A DNA stretch of 36,192 nt from an uncultured Dorea sp. (GTDB lineage: Bacteria; Bacillota; Clostridia; Lachnospirales; Lachnospiraceae). The notes under the pieces were generated by a model. The model was not told the DNA's origin and did no database searches. It saw only the letters and a program-made list of their open reading frames with translations. The DNA lies in NCBI GenBank assembly GCA_910584265.1, contig CAJTZE010000035.1:1-36192 (forward strand), read 5' to 3'. Of this stretch, positions 22,144-31,522 are shown in pieces (position 1 is the stretch's first letter; each line of letters starts with the position of its first letter). The position numbers were made by a program, and so were the translations under genes.

Positions 22144-24931
22144 AGGGCAGGACATTATGAAGGAATGGAGAACGCACCGTATAGTATGACCTGCAGGTGC
22201 CCTCTTGCGAAGGGCGGCGGGAGCTGCAGGCATATGGCTGCGGTGTTATATGCGATTGAAGCGCGAAAGGAAGCCGGCGGAGCTGCGGGATCAAAGGCTG
22301 CGGTAAAATGCGGTGGCGGATGAGACAAAATCCCATCAGGGGCCGGAGGCGGAAGCAAAGCAGGAAGCGGTCGCGGAAGAAGCAGAGAATGGAGAATATT
22401 TTATTCTGAATCATTCCGGACAGCGGAAGGAGCTTCCGGGAGAACGGGAAGAGAAGATAAGACCGGAGATCTAGGAAGAGTATTTCTATTTTGATTTTAA
22501 GAAGATATGGGAGTCTGTGGGATTTTCAGGAAAGGTTCTCAAAAAGGGAAGGCAATTGTTGAAAAGCAGCGGTATAGAGCTGAAAGAGGTTTCATCCGGC
22601 TATCTGAGTGATAAAGACGAGCAGGTAGCGATTGTGGAAGGAACAGGAGTGGACGGAAAATGGAAATTTCCGATTGAGGTTGTTTTTTCAAGGACCCAGG
22701 TTCTGCATGTCGGCTGCCGGTGCAGAGAGTGCCAGAGTAATTATTGGCGGTATATAAGCAGGGATTACTGTGCTTATACCTATGCTATGATAAAGCGGGC
22801 GGAGGAATTGGTGCGGGAAAAGTCGATCGGAAGCGCCACAGACAAACAGGGAAACAGGCTGCTCCGGGCTTTCCGGCAGAATCAGGCAAATCAGGTGATT
22901 TCCGGGGTGATAGGACAGGATGGAAAGGTAATGCTGGTTCCGCGCCTGGTTGAAAAGGAAGGGGACTTGCTGCTTTCCTTCAGGATAGGAACGAAAAAAT
23001 TATTTGTTATCAAGGATTTAACGGAGTTTTACCAGAGTGTGAAGGCGTCTTCCACATAGATATATGGCACAAATACAGAGATTAATCATGCGATCGATAA
23101 TTTTACCGAGATGGGAAAGCGATGGATTACATTTATCGGGAACGTTGTTCTGGAGGAGGTGAAATTTGAGGAGAGGCTGATAGAGGCAAGGTCGTATTCA
23201 AAGAAAGCCCTTGCAAAGAAGAATGAGATAGAGATGTTTGGCTGGCGGATAGATGAGTTTTACGAGATTGCGGCGGCAGAAACCATTGATTACGAAAAAC
23301 GGCCTGAGAAGATCAAATCAAGTCTGACATTTGCGGAGGGGAATCCGAAAATTACAATGACAATCCGAAAGAATATCTTGGGGGATAACCGTACGTTTCA
23401 TGGAATTACGGCGGAATGCAGTATCCCTTCTATTTTTTATGGTACAAAGACTGCATACTTTATCAAGGAGAATATGCTTTGCAGGCTGACAGAGGACTTT
23501 GCAGAACGCATTCGTCTTCTGACCGGATATGCAGATGGAATCAGGGCGGTGTTTCATATTGGCAGAAAAGATCTGGCGGATTTCTATTATGTTGTTTTGG
23601 AGAATCTGGAGGATGTGGTCGAGATTGCTCAGGAGGATGCAGAGGAAATCGAACGGTATCTGCCTTCCGAAGCGGAATTTGTATTTTACCTTGACGCAGC
23701 GGAGAATACGGTTATATGCAGACCGGCAGTCTGGTATGGGAACAGAGAAATTATGCTCTTAGGGGATGATACAGACGGGGGTCTCCGTATCCTCCGGACT
23801 TTTAAATCTGGACATATCGGCAGAAAATATCTCACAGGAGGAATTGCTTGATATTCTGAAGAGCTATCGCAGTAAAAAGAAATATTACCGTTTGAAAAAC
23901 GGCGATTTTATGGGACTGGAGGATGATACGCTGAAGATGCTTGACGAGATGATGAGCGTGATGCATCTGTCGCCGAAAGAATTTATAAAAGGAAGGATAC
24001 AGCTTCCGCTGTACCGGACTCTATATCTGGATAAAATGCTGGAGGAGAATGAGAATATTTACAGCGAGAGGGACGAGTATTTCTGCAATCTGGTAAGAGA
24101 GTATAAGACGGTAAATGATTCCGATTTTGAATTGCCCCAATCGCTGAAAACGGTTATGAGAAATTACCAGAAGAAGGGCTACCGCTGGCTCCGTACATTG
24201 GAAAACTGCGGTTTCGGCGGTATTCTGGCGGACGATATGGGGCTGGGCAAGACCCTGCATGCAATTGCGGTCCTGGCGGCGGCGCGTACAGAGGGAAGGG
24301 AGGGAACCTCCCTTGTTGTGGCGCCGGCGTCCCTGGTATTTAACTGGGGAGAGGAGCTGAAAAGATTTGCGCCGGAATTGGAGGTCTGCCTGCTTACGGG
24401 AACGCGGGAAGACAGGAAACAGAAGATAGAGCAGTATCAGAGCTTCGACGTTCTGGTTACGTCCTATGACTTGCAAAAAAGAGATGCGTCTTTCTATGAG
24501 GGAAAGGAGTTTCTCTATCAGATCATTGACGAGGCGCAGTACATAAAGAATCATACTACTTCCGCAGCGAAGAGACCTCTAAGGAGAAGCGCTTGAAACT
24601 GGTGAAGAAATTTAATGCGGATGATACGGAGGTATTTCTTATTTCCCTGAAAGCGGGCGGAGTGGGACTGAATCTGACGGGGGCCGACGTGGTGATACAC
24701 TATGATCCATGGTGGAATTTTGCCGTGCAGAATCAGGCGACGGACCGGGCGTACCGTATCGGACAGGAGAAAAAGGTTACGGTGTACAGGCTGATTGCCA
24801 AGGGGAGCATCGAGGAGAAGATCATACAGCTTCAGGAAACCAAGAAAGACTTGTCAGACAAGATCATTCAGGGAGACGGCAGCAGCCTTGCGGGGATGAG
24901 CAGAGAGGATTTCCTGGAGCTGCTGGGATAG
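22144..24931 (+). pseudogene. SNF2-family helicase with SWIM zinc finger, multiply broken
   Basis: Pieces of one SNF2/RapA-like protein are in order. A SWIM zinc finger (C-x-C at 22192-22200, C-x-H at 22225-22233) is followed by the SNF2-associated middle region (22475-23780), ATPase motif I 'D-D-M-G-L-G-K-T' and motif II 'D-E-A-Q-Y-I-K-N' (~24235-24552), and motifs V-VI 'S-L-K-A-G-G-V-G-L-N-L-T-G-A' and 'D-R-A-Y-R-I-G-Q' (~24640-24760). Lesions seen: frame change near AAAA 22305-22308 and stop TGA 22321; in-frame TAG at 22472; in-frame TAG at 23057; frame change near GGGGG 23777-23781; and a deletion at ~24565-24575 that removes motifs III and IV and shifts frame. The two homopolymer shifts could be sequencing errors, but the stops and the deletion are not easily so. 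Intact relatives are ~1,000 aa. No start is evident. Confidence 0.88.
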
Positions 24932-24979
24932 AGAACAGTATCGTGCGTTGAGAAACGCAATTTTGCCGTTGATGTTTTG

Positions 24980-25017
24980 GGGTGCTGCACCTGTGTTTGA
25001 TCACTGGTGCAGCACCC
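24980..25017. terminator. Inverted repeat between helicase pseudogene and scrB
   Basis: A perfect 12-bp inverted repeat, GGGTGCTGCACC (24980-24991) and GGTGCAGCACCC (25006-25017). There is no strong T-run on either side (TGTCGGTTTATT on plus, CAAAACATC on minus). Its position between convergent units makes a terminator the likeliest role, chiefly for scrAB. Confidence 0.55.
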
Positions 25018-25027
25018 TGTCGGTTTA

Positions 25028-26485
25028 TTATACCGTTAATTCATAATATTCCATCGTTCCGGCCGCCTGTCCGGATTCAAACCTTACCTGCAGTTTCTTC
25101 ATGGAATCGAAAATTCTGGTGGTAAATACCTCTGCGCCGCCGTTTACGAATATCTCCAGGCTGGAGGTGTCGGAAAGAATATGCAGATCATGGACAGCGG
25201 AAAGGCGTACGCCCTGTACAGTCCGTCCGCCGCCACATGCGGACATATCAAGGCTCAGTATTCCGTCCCTGTAACGCAGGATAGCAGACTCCCGGAGGAG
25301 AAGCGCCCATCCTTCCGTGGGATATTCGAGTCTGACCTTCAGCTCGAAGCAGACGGAAGCATTGTGCTGAAAACTTCCTTTGAACGCCTGGCGCTTACTG
25401 CCCTGTCTCATACGTTCCAGTTCTTTTACCGGCCTCTGGCACAGCGCGCCATTGCTGTTTGCATACAGCTCTCTGGGAATGGTCATAGCGTGTACCCAGC
25501 CGTGCTCCATGGTCTGCTCGCCGTCATATTCCGCATCCGGCGTGGACATCCAGCCGAATAGGATCCATCTGCCGGATTCATCCTGAAATACCTGCGGCGC
25601 ATAGAAATCAAATCCCCGGTCAAGCTGATGGAAGCCGCCCAGCTCATAGTCGGTTCCTTCAAAGTCATATTTCAGCGGGAAATAGCCGCACTGGTTTGTA
25701 TTTGCATAGTCAAGACCGGAGGTCTGGATGCCTTGGGGGCAGGCGATTAAGAATCGGTGATTATCCGGCTTGAGGTAATTGGGGCATTCCCACATATAGC
25801 CGAAGGGTGCGGCTGTCTCGAAGCGGAGCTTGTAGGTCCAGCTGATCAGATCCGCGCTCTCGAATAGGAGGACGCTTCCCCGTGCATTCAGGTCTCTGGC
25901 TCCCTGGATCATGTAGTACCGGCCGTTTTCGGAGAATACCTGCGGATCCCGTACGTGAAGAGACAAATCCGAAGGGTAATCCTTATTTGCCATTAACAGC
26001 CGCTTTTCACTGAAGTGAAATCCGTCCTCAGAGGTCACAAGCACGGTATTCTGTTCCCGTCCTTCGGTGATATAATCGTAATCGGCTTTGTCCGTGTGTC
26101 GGACATTTCCGGTATAGTATACATGCATGAGTCCGTCCTTCTGGAAGGTGCATCCGCTGTAGGCGCCGTTTGCATCCCAGGCAGTGTCAGGATATAGAAC
26201 AGGTTCATGATACTCATAATGGATAAAGTCCTTTGTAGTTACATGCCCCCAGAAAACACTGCACAGATCGGGATAGAAGGGCACAAACTGGTGGTAAATG
26301 TGGTAAACGCCGTCCTTCTGGCACAAGCCGTTGGGGTCATTGAGCCACCCCATAGGCGGCTGAAGATGATACCTCAGCCGCAGCGGGTCGCTAAAGGCCA
26401 GTTTAAGCTGCGAATGGCTTTCAGTCCATTTCTTCCGGAAGTCTTCTTTTGTCATTGGTTTTTTCTTTAATGTCATACTTGCCAT
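25028..26485 (-). CDS. scrB: Sucrose-6-phosphate hydrolase (GH32)
   Basis: 485 aa, start at 26485 with AAGGGG 7 nt upstream. A GH32 five-bladed propeller with the three catalytic signatures: 'W-L-N-D-P-N-G' with nucleophile Asp50, 'R-D-P' with Asp181, and 'E-C-P-N' with acid/base Glu234. The C-terminal ~120 residues are the usual beta-sandwich. It splits sucrose-6-phosphate, delivered by the PTS, into glucose-6-phosphate and fructose. It follows scrA with a gap of 11 bp, so the two form one transcript. No signal peptide, consistent with a cytoplasmic enzyme and not a secreted invertase. Fructokinase is not in the window. Confidence 0.95.
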   Translation of the reverse strand: MASMTLKKKPMTKEDFRKKWTESHSQLKLAFSDPLRLRYHLQPPMGWLNDPNGLCQKDGVYHIYHQFVPFYPDLCSVFWGHVTTKDFIHYEYHEPVLYPDTAWDANGAYSGCTFQKDGLMHVYYTGNVRHTDKADYDYITEGREQNTVLVTSEDGFHFSEKRLLMANKDYPSDLSLHVRDPQVFSENGRYYMIQGARDLNARGSVLLFESADLISWTYKLRFETAAPFGYMWECPNYLKPDNHRFLIACPQGIQTSGLDYANTNQCGYFPLKYDFEGTDYELGGFHQLDRGFDFYAPQVFQDESGRWILFGWMSTPDAEYDGEQTMEHGWVHAMTIPRELYANSNGALCQRPVKELERMRQGSKRQAFKGSFQHNASVCFELKVRLEYPTEGWALLLRESAILRYRDGILSLDMSACGGGRTVQGVRLSAVHDLHILSDTSSLEIFVNGGAEVFTTRIFDSMKKLQVRFESGQAAGTMEYYELTV

Positions 26486-26496
26486 AGGTTTTCCCC

Positions 26497-28341
26497 TTAT
26501 ATAATTTCTCCCTGTTTTACATGGCGGATGTTAAGGCCGCTCATATCCGGCTGATTGTCTGCATCCGTGAATACCATCGGGATAACTGTATCATAACCTT
26601 CTGCGCTGATTTTGTCCAGCTCAAAGGAAACAAGAAGCTGTCCGGCCTCTGATACAATACAGATGGCGTGTTTGGTGTCAAAGACGGATGCAATAGTTCC
26701 GTTTACAGGTGCGTGTACGGCTCCGGTTTCCGGTATGATTGCAAATCCTTCTCCCAGTATTTTCTGCGCAAAGGTGGCGTCCTTTACTTCTGTTATAGAA
26801 ATCATCTGGCCGTCTGCGTAAGCGTGGAGCTTTTCATCCTTTGCGGAAACGGCTGGTTTCGCCGGCTCTGCCGTTGCGGCTGCCGCAGGAGACGGTGTGT
26901 CTGCAGACTTTGCGGCCGGTGTTTCTACAGCAGGAACTTTCTTCTGGAAGGCTCCGAAGATAAAGGTCAGGATAAATCCGCATGCCAGTGCGGTCAAGTG
27001 AGCGATTACGTAGCACAGGTATCCGTTTCCCGTCGGATCTGCCAGTGCAATTCCGGGAACTACGGTCGTGCCAAAGCCAAGGGCCGCCAGATTGGTAAAG
27101 TAAACCACTGCACCGCCGATGGCGCCGCCGATACAGCCTCCAACTATAGGGTATTTGAACCGCAGGTTGATACCAAACAAAGCAGGCTCCGTGATACCGA
27201 ACAGTACGGAGATAAAGCTTGGGATACACAGCTCCTTGGTTTTTGCATCCTTATAGTTCCTGCTGAGATATCCAAGGACAGCGCCGCCCTGTGCGATAAT
27301 AGCAACGGACATCAGCGGATTTAGAATATTTCTTCCCGTATCGGCAAGAAGCTGGGCTTCAATGGCTCCGAATACATGATGGAGACCAGTAATTACCACT
27401 AGCTGCTGAAGTCCGGAGAAGACAGCGTAGCCGAATACTCCTAAGTTTTCCGTCATCCATACCAGACCGCCTGTCAGACCGGATGCCAGTCCTCTTCCAA
27501 TCGGCCCGATTACGGTAAAGAGAAGGATCGCGCCTACCAGGGTAGTCAGAAGCGGGGATACCAGAAGCCGTACAACCTCCGGTACTTTCTTCTCAAAGAA
27601 AATGTCCAGCTTGGCAGTTACCACGCCCATCAAAAGAGCGACGATGATACCGCCCTGGAAACCGACCAGATCCACGCCCAGACCGAAGATATGTAAGGTG
27701 GTTACTTCTACTGTTCCCTGAGCTGCGGCATAGGCATCGGCCAGACTGTTGGATAACATGATACAGCCGATCACAATACCGAGGATGGGCCTTCCGCCGA
27801 AACGCTTGCAGGCGCTGTAGGCAACTGCCAGAGGAAGGAAACCGAAGATGGCGCCGGAAGAAATGTTGATCAGCCTTGTAATTCCGTATAAGGTTTCATT
27901 GTTCTGAACAAGATCAATGTTGGCAAGCACGCCGGACAGACCGGTCAGCAGCGCTGCCGCCAGGATTCCAGGCATGATTTCGATAAATACATCTGAGAGA
28001 GCTTTGATAATCCGCTGGATCGGATTCATCTTCTTATTGGCTTCTGTCTTCAGGTCGCTCAGGCTCATGCTTTCCATACCGGTATATTCCTTAAATACCT
28101 CGTAGACGTCATTTACCAGACCCGCGCCGAAGATAATCTGAAGCTGGTCTCCGGCAACAAACACGCCCTTCGCTAAATCCAAATCCTCGATTGCCTTTAA
28201 ATCTACAATGTCATTATTTTCCAGCACAATACGCAGTCTGGTAGCACAGTGTGCGACACCTTGGATATTTTTCTTTCCTCCCACCAGCTCTGTCAGCTTT
28301 TCCGCAATGGCGAGATATCTTTGTTTTTTCTTTTCGTCCAT
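26497..28341 (-). CDS. scrA: PTS sucrose transporter EIIBCA with a His-less EIIA domain
   Basis: 614 aa, start at 28341 with AGGAGGG 4 nt upstream. EIIB (~1-90) has phosphocysteine Cys32 in 'G-V-A-H-C-A-T-R-L-R'. EIIC (~105-450) carries ten or so membrane helices, with the substrate loop 'G-L-H-H-V-F-G-A-I-E' and 'G-I-T-E-P-A-L-F-G-I-N'. After a Pro/Ala-rich linker (~460-495) comes a glucose-type EIIA domain. It retains 'K-H-A-I' (His558, equivalent to E. coli Crr His75) but the phosphorylated His (Crr His90) aligns with Ser572 in 'L-L-V-S-F-E-L-D-K'; the usual 'H-x-G-I-D-T-V' is lost and one residue is missing in between. The C-terminal part is also divergent. Sucrose specificity is inferred from scrB and the overall EIIBC pattern. 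Confidence 0.92.
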   Translation of the reverse strand: MDEKKKQRYLAIAEKLTELVGGKKNIQGVAHCATRLRIVLENNDIVDLKAIEDLDLAKGVFVAGDQLQIIFGAGLVNDVYEVFKEYTGMESMSLSDLKTEANKKMNPIQRIIKALSDVFIEIMPGILAAALLTGLSGVLANIDLVQNNETLYGITRLINISSGAIFGFLPLAVAYSACKRFGGRPILGIVIGCIMLSNSLADAYAAAQGTVEVTTLHIFGLGVDLVGFQGGIIVALLMGVVTAKLDIFFEKKVPEVVRLLVSPLLTTLVGAILLFTVIGPIGRGLASGLTGGLVWMTENLGVFGYAVFSGLQQLVVITGLHHVFGAIEAQLLADTGRNILNPLMSVAIIAQGGAVLGYLSRNYKDAKTKELCIPSFISVLFGITEPALFGINLRFKYPIVGGCIGGAIGGAVVYFTNLAALGFGTTVVPGIALADPTGNGYLCYVIAHLTALACGFILTFIFGAFQKKVPAVETPAAKSADTPSPAAAATAEPAKPAVSAKDEKLHAYADGQMISITEVKDATFAQKILGEGFAIIPETGAVHAPVNGTIASVFDTKHAICIVSEAGQLLVSFELDKISAEGYDTVIPMVFTDADNQPDMSGLNIRHVKQGEII

Positions 28342-28477
28342 AATTCCCTCCTGTACAAATGTGTTAATAGATTTTTTTACTCTCTGTATTTGTTTATACT
28401 TCCCTGCGGTATTAGATAATATGCATCTTCCTGTATGCCGTGAAAATGCTTATATTTCACTCCTTTCTGGCTTTCTC

Positions 28478-28506
28478 TTGCCCTTTCTGCTGATATCTAC
28501 TATACT
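28478..28506 (+). promoter_or_regulatory. Candidate promoter of the AraC-family gene
   Basis: -35 TTGCCC (28478-28483), 17-bp spacer, -10 TATACT (28501-28506). The leader would be ~85 nt and would include both copies of the 21-bp-phased direct repeat, allowing the regulator to repress itself. Confidence 0.45.
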
Positions 28507-28509
28507 ATA
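28499..28509 (-). promoter_or_regulatory. Candidate -10 region of scrA promoter
   Basis: On the minus strand two overlapping TATAGT hexamers lie at 28509-28504 and 28504-28499. No good -35 is present at the right distance; the proximal AraC-type half-site (28525-28537) covers that place, as in class II activation. Leader of ~150 nt to scrA. Confidence 0.45.
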
Positions 28510-28524
28510 TATAGAAAAAAATAA

Positions 28525-28558
28525 CATGGACAGATGTAGACTATTCATGTACCTATGT
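28525..28558. promoter_or_regulatory. Phased direct repeat, candidate AraC-type operator
   Basis: CATGGACAGATGT (28525-28537) and CATGTACCTATGT (28546-28558) match at 10 of 13 positions and start exactly 21 bp apart, two helical turns, the spacing of AraC half-sites such as araI1-I2. The proximal copy abuts the scrA promoter. Binding by the divergent regulator is inference. Confidence 0.55.
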
Positions 28559-28597
28559 GACATATGGCTTATGCGATAAAAGAGAGTGGGGAAAGGG

Positions 28598-29416
28598 ATG
28601 AAGGATTTTATATTTTCCAATGATTTTTTCAGGAATCTGGATGCGTTTGTATATACCTGCGGATATGAGACCTGCGAGCCGGGACACAGCTACGGCCCGG
28701 CTGTCCGGAGCGGATATATGATACACTATGTGCTGGGCGGGACAGGGCGTTTTCAGACAGGTGGAAAAACCTATCGTTTGAAGGAGGGAGATGCATTCCT
28801 GATCCGTCCGGATGAGCTGATTTATTATGAGGCGGACGGGAAGGATCCCTGGGTTTATACATGGATAGGATTCCAGGGAGTGAAGATCCGGGAATATCTG
28901 GACCGGACGTCGCTGCTGGCAGATCCGGTATTTCACTATGGCCATGACGACCGTATCAGGCTATGCCATGAGAAGATGTTTGAGGCGAACCGATTGAAGC
29001 ATAACAGGGATTTGATCATGAACAGTATTTTATATGAGTATCTGTTTCTGCTGGTCAGCAAATTTCCAAAGGAGCAGGTTAGTGCGGTGGAAAAGCAGGC
29101 GATTTATGTGGAGGAAGCGCTAAAGTATCTGGAGACTCAGTATGGCTCCGGCAGTATTACGATCCAGACAGTCGCAGACTATCTGGGGGTAGACCGCTCC
29201 TATCTGCACCGGCTGTTTAAGAAGGTGACAGGCACTTCCCCGCAGGAGTATCTTCTGGATCTGCGCATCCGCAAAGCCTGCGGCCTTCTGCGGCAGACAG
29301 ACCTTCCGGTAACGGTTATTGCCCTGTCGGTGGGCTATGAGGATACCCTGTATTTTTCCCGGCTGTTTAAAAAGAAAAAGGGAATCAGCCCGTCTGGATA
29401 TCGAAAGGATTGTTAA
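28598..29416 (+). CDS. AraC family transcriptional regulator, likely of sucrose genes
   Basis: 272 aa from ATG 28598, with a G-rich site (GGGG, 6 nt upstream); an in-frame GTG at 28586 is the alternative. The N-terminal cupin domain (~20-100) includes 'H-Y-V-L-G-G-T-G-R-F', 'L-K-E-G-D-A-F-L-I-R-P' and 'P-W-V-Y-T-W-I-G-F', typical of sugar-sensing AraC proteins of Firmicutes. The C-terminal ~100 residues have the two helix-turn-helix motifs with 'T-I-Q-T-V-A-D-Y-L-G-V-D-R-S-Y-L-H-R-L-F-K', and 'V-I-A-L-S-V-G-Y-E-D-T-L-Y-F-S-R-L-F-K'. Divergent from scrAB. Control of a PTS sucrose operon by an AraC protein and not by a LacI-type ScrR or a SacT antiterminator is less usual. Confidence 0.92.
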   Translation: MKDFIFSNDFFRNLDAFVYTCGYETCEPGHSYGPAVRSGYMIHYVLGGTGRFQTGGKTYRLKEGDAFLIRPDELIYYEADGKDPWVYTWIGFQGVKIREYLDRTSLLADPVFHYGHDDRIRLCHEKMFEANRLKHNRDLIMNSILYEYLFLLVSKFPKEQVSAVEKQAIYVEEALKYLETQYGSGSITIQTVADYLGVDRSYLHRLFKKVTGTSPQEYLLDLRIRKACGLLRQTDLPVTVIALSVGYEDTLYFSRLFKKKKGISPSGYRKDC

Positions 29417-29431
29417 GGGACGGGGCATCCG

Positions 29432-29440
29432 TGGTATGAT
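29432..29440 (+). promoter_or_regulatory. Extended -10 promoter for the second two-component pair
   Basis: TGGTATGAT (29432-29440) is an extended -10; TTGTTA (29410-29415) is a possible -35 at a long 19-bp spacing. Leader ~47 nt. Confidence 0.4.
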
Positions 29441-29493
29441 AGAAAGACAGATAGAATTATAGATAAACAGATGAAATTGGGGATAAGGAGAGG

Positions 29494-30189
29494 ATGAATG
29501 TGAGATATGAGTGTCTGATCATAGACGATGAAAAACTGCTGGCGGACAGTACAGCAGAGTATTTTAATCTGTTTGGCGTAAAGACGGCAGCTGTTTACAG
29601 CGCGTCGGAATGCCGTGAATTTTTAAAGGATAATACAGCCGGATTGCTGCTGCTTGATATTAATCTGGGGGATGGCAGCGGTTTTGAATTGTGCAGAGAG
29701 CTTCGCGGGAATACTGATATTCCGATTCTGTTCATTTCTGCGAGGACAAGTGATGATGATAAGATTGCGGCGCTTCATATTGGGGGCGATGATTATATAC
29801 AAAAGCCATATTCTCTGGGGGTTCTGCTTGCCAAGGTGAAGGTGGTGTTAAGGCGTTTCGGGCAGAGCACAGAATCGGTAGAGCCGGGATTTTCAGATGG
29901 ATGGCTGACAGTGGATTTTGATGCAAAACAGGTATTTGTCCGGGGAAAGGCTGTTAAGCTGACTTCCCTGGAGTTTAAATTGCTATCCTATCTTATCAAG
30001 CATGAAAACAAGGTGGTTACAAAGCAGGAGCTGTTTGAGGAAGTATGGGGTGATAGGTTTACAGGAGACGGGACGCTGAATGTACATATCCGTAAAATAC
30101 GGGAAGCGGTTGAACCGCTACCGGGAAAACCAGAGTATATCATTACCGTCTGGGGTGATGGTTACCGATTTGAAGGGGGAAAACGATGA
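29494..30189 (+). CDS. OmpR-family response regulator
   Basis: 231 aa. ATG 29494 lies only 3 nt after AGGAG, so GTG 29500 (9 nt spacing) is an equally good start. Receiver: D11-D12 pocket, phosphoacceptor D55 in 'L-L-L-L-D-I-N-L-G-D-G-S-G', and Lys in 'Y-I-Q-K-P-Y'. The winged-helix output domain begins near residue 130 and ends 'T-V-W-G-D-G-Y-R-F'. Its stop overlaps the kinase start by 4 bp (ATGA), so the pair is coupled. The ABC transporter 158 bp beyond the kinase, preceded by TTAAGGA boxes, is the likely target. Confidence 0.93.
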   Translation: MNVRYECLIIDDEKLLADSTAEYFNLFGVKTAAVYSASECREFLKDNTAGLLLLDINLGDGSGFELCRELRGNTDIPILFISARTSDDDKIAALHIGGDDYIQKPYSLGVLLAKVKVVLRRFGQSTESVEPGFSDGWLTVDFDAKQVFVRGKAVKLTSLEFKLLSYLIKHENKVVTKQELFEEVWGDRFTGDGTLNVHIRKIREAVEPLPGKPEYIITVWGDGYRFEGGKR

Positions 30190-31451
30190 AACAGCGGACG
30201 ATGGTCATCAGCCTTCTGGCTGTTTTTCTGGCGGGGACGGCGGTGCTTATGCTTCTTGCGGCTCAGGATACAGACGGCAGACAGGACGCGGTTTGGGTAA
30301 ATGAAGCGGTACAATCAGTTCAAATGAACTGGGATAGATTGGAAAATCATGAGAATCAGACAGACCTTGATTATGTGGTGATTGATATGGAAGGTGCAGT
30401 CCGGTTTCGGACCGGGACAGGCTTAAGTGAGAGCATTAACGAGGCAGTTATACACAGGGATACGATATTGGATATTCATAAGGGCGGTACGGTTGTGGGT
30501 AAAATAATCATCTACAATGTCAGTCCGCAGATTTTTGGGGAATGGAAACGGACGGTCCTTTTGGTATGTCTGGCGGCTATGGCTTCGCAGTGTATCATTT
30601 GTATCGGATATATGATTTATTTACAGAAGAGGATTGTTCAGCCGTTTCAAAAATTAAAAGGATTTGCGGAGCGTATTGCAGGAGGAAGCCTTGATGTTCC
30701 GCTTGAGATGGACAGGAAGAATCTTTTCGGTGCATTTACGGAAAGCTTTGATATTATGCGTTCGGAGCTCAAGAAAGCAAGACTGGCAGAGGCAAAGGCT
30801 AATGAGGACAAGAAAGAGCTGGTTGCAAGGCTCTCCCATGATATCAAAACGCCTGTTGCAAGTATTAAGGCGGTTTCTGAGGTGGGAGCGGCGCTTACAG
30901 ATGATGAGAAACTTTGGGATAATTATGCGCAGATTATCCGCAAGGCGGATCAGATCAATACTCTGATTACCAATCTGTTTACAGCCGCATTAGAGGAGCT
31001 GCAGCAGCTTACGGTAACGCCTGTGGATATGGGGAGCAGGGAACTGAAAGCCCTGCTGGATAATGCTGATTATCTTCACCGGGCAGAGATTCCGGATATT
31101 CCAGATTGCATGATCTATGCAGATAAGCTCCGTCTGCAGCAGGTGTTCGACAATATATTTGCTAATTCATACAAATATGCAGGGACTGAGATTGTTCTTT
31201 CGGCATCTGTCCAGAAGGGGTATCTTGCAGTCAGCGTGGAGGATTATGGAGGGGGAGTCAGTGAGGAAGAGCTGCCTCATATTAAAAAGAAGTTCAGGCG
31301 TGGAACTAATACAGAGGGTATAGAAGGAGCGGGGTTAGGCCTTTATATATCGGATTATTTTATGCAGGAAATGAAGGGAGAGCTGGATGTTCAGAATGGG
31401 AAGAAAGGGCTTAAGGCGGCAGTGAGGATCTGCCTTGGCGGAGTGGTTTGA
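30186..31451 (+). CDS. Sensor histidine kinase of the ABC transporter locus
   Basis: 421 aa. TM1 ~5-26, an extracellular domain of ~95 residues, TM2 ~122-145, HAMP linker ('I-V-Q-P-F-Q-K-L-K-G-F-A-E-R-I-A-G-G-S-L') and catalytic core. H box 'R-L-S-H-D-I-K-T-P-V' with His218, N box 'D-N-I-F-A-N-S-Y-K-Y-A', G boxes 'D-Y-G-G-G-V' and 'G-A-G-L-G-L-Y-I'. The ectodomain separates it from BceS-type kinases, which have almost none and sense through their transporter; this kinase probably senses a ligand itself. Overlaps the response regulator by 4 bp. Confidence 0.92.
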   Translation: MKQRTMVISLLAVFLAGTAVLMLLAAQDTDGRQDAVWVNEAVQSVQMNWDRLENHENQTDLDYVVIDMEGAVRFRTGTGLSESINEAVIHRDTILDIHKGGTVVGKIIIYNVSPQIFGEWKRTVLLVCLAAMASQCIICIGYMIYLQKRIVQPFQKLKGFAERIAGGSLDVPLEMDRKNLFGAFTESFDIMRSELKKARLAEAKANEDKKELVARLSHDIKTPVASIKAVSEVGAALTDDEKLWDNYAQIIRKADQINTLITNLFTAALEELQQLTVTPVDMGSRELKALLDNADYLHRAEIPDIPDCMIYADKLRLQQVFDNIFANSYKYAGTEIVLSASVQKGYLAVSVEDYGGGVSEEELPHIKKKFRRGTNTEGIEGAGLGLYISDYFMQEMKGELDVQNGKKGLKAAVRICLGGVV

Positions 31452-31475
31452 AATTTGTTGAAAAGATTTGGCATA

Positions 31476-31522
31476 AATAGCTCTATCACTTTCGCAGGAT
31501 CAGGAAAGGGATAGAGCTATTT
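31476..31522 (+). terminator. Perfect 13-bp inverted repeat after the kinase gene
   Basis: AAATAGCTCTATC (31476-31488) and GATAGAGCTATTT (31510-31522) with a 21-nt spacer. It lies 24 bp after the kinase stop and its right arm touches the first TTAAGGA box. It lacks a T-run (only TTT before AAGG), so it may be a weak terminator separating regulator and transporter transcripts, or a regulatory structure. Confidence 0.5.

Noticed and set aside
22690..22790. Cys cluster at 22706-22776 read as a second, broken SWIM finger in the helicase pseudogene
   Set aside because: The Cys-Ala-Tyr ending seems, from memory, to be usual at this position in related helicases; the true SWIM finger is at 22192-22233.
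28441..28454. TGAAAATGCTTATA as a CcpA (cre) site in the scrA leader
   Set aside because: Two mismatches at core positions, and similar strings occur by chance elsewhere in this window (e.g. near 9998 and 14814).
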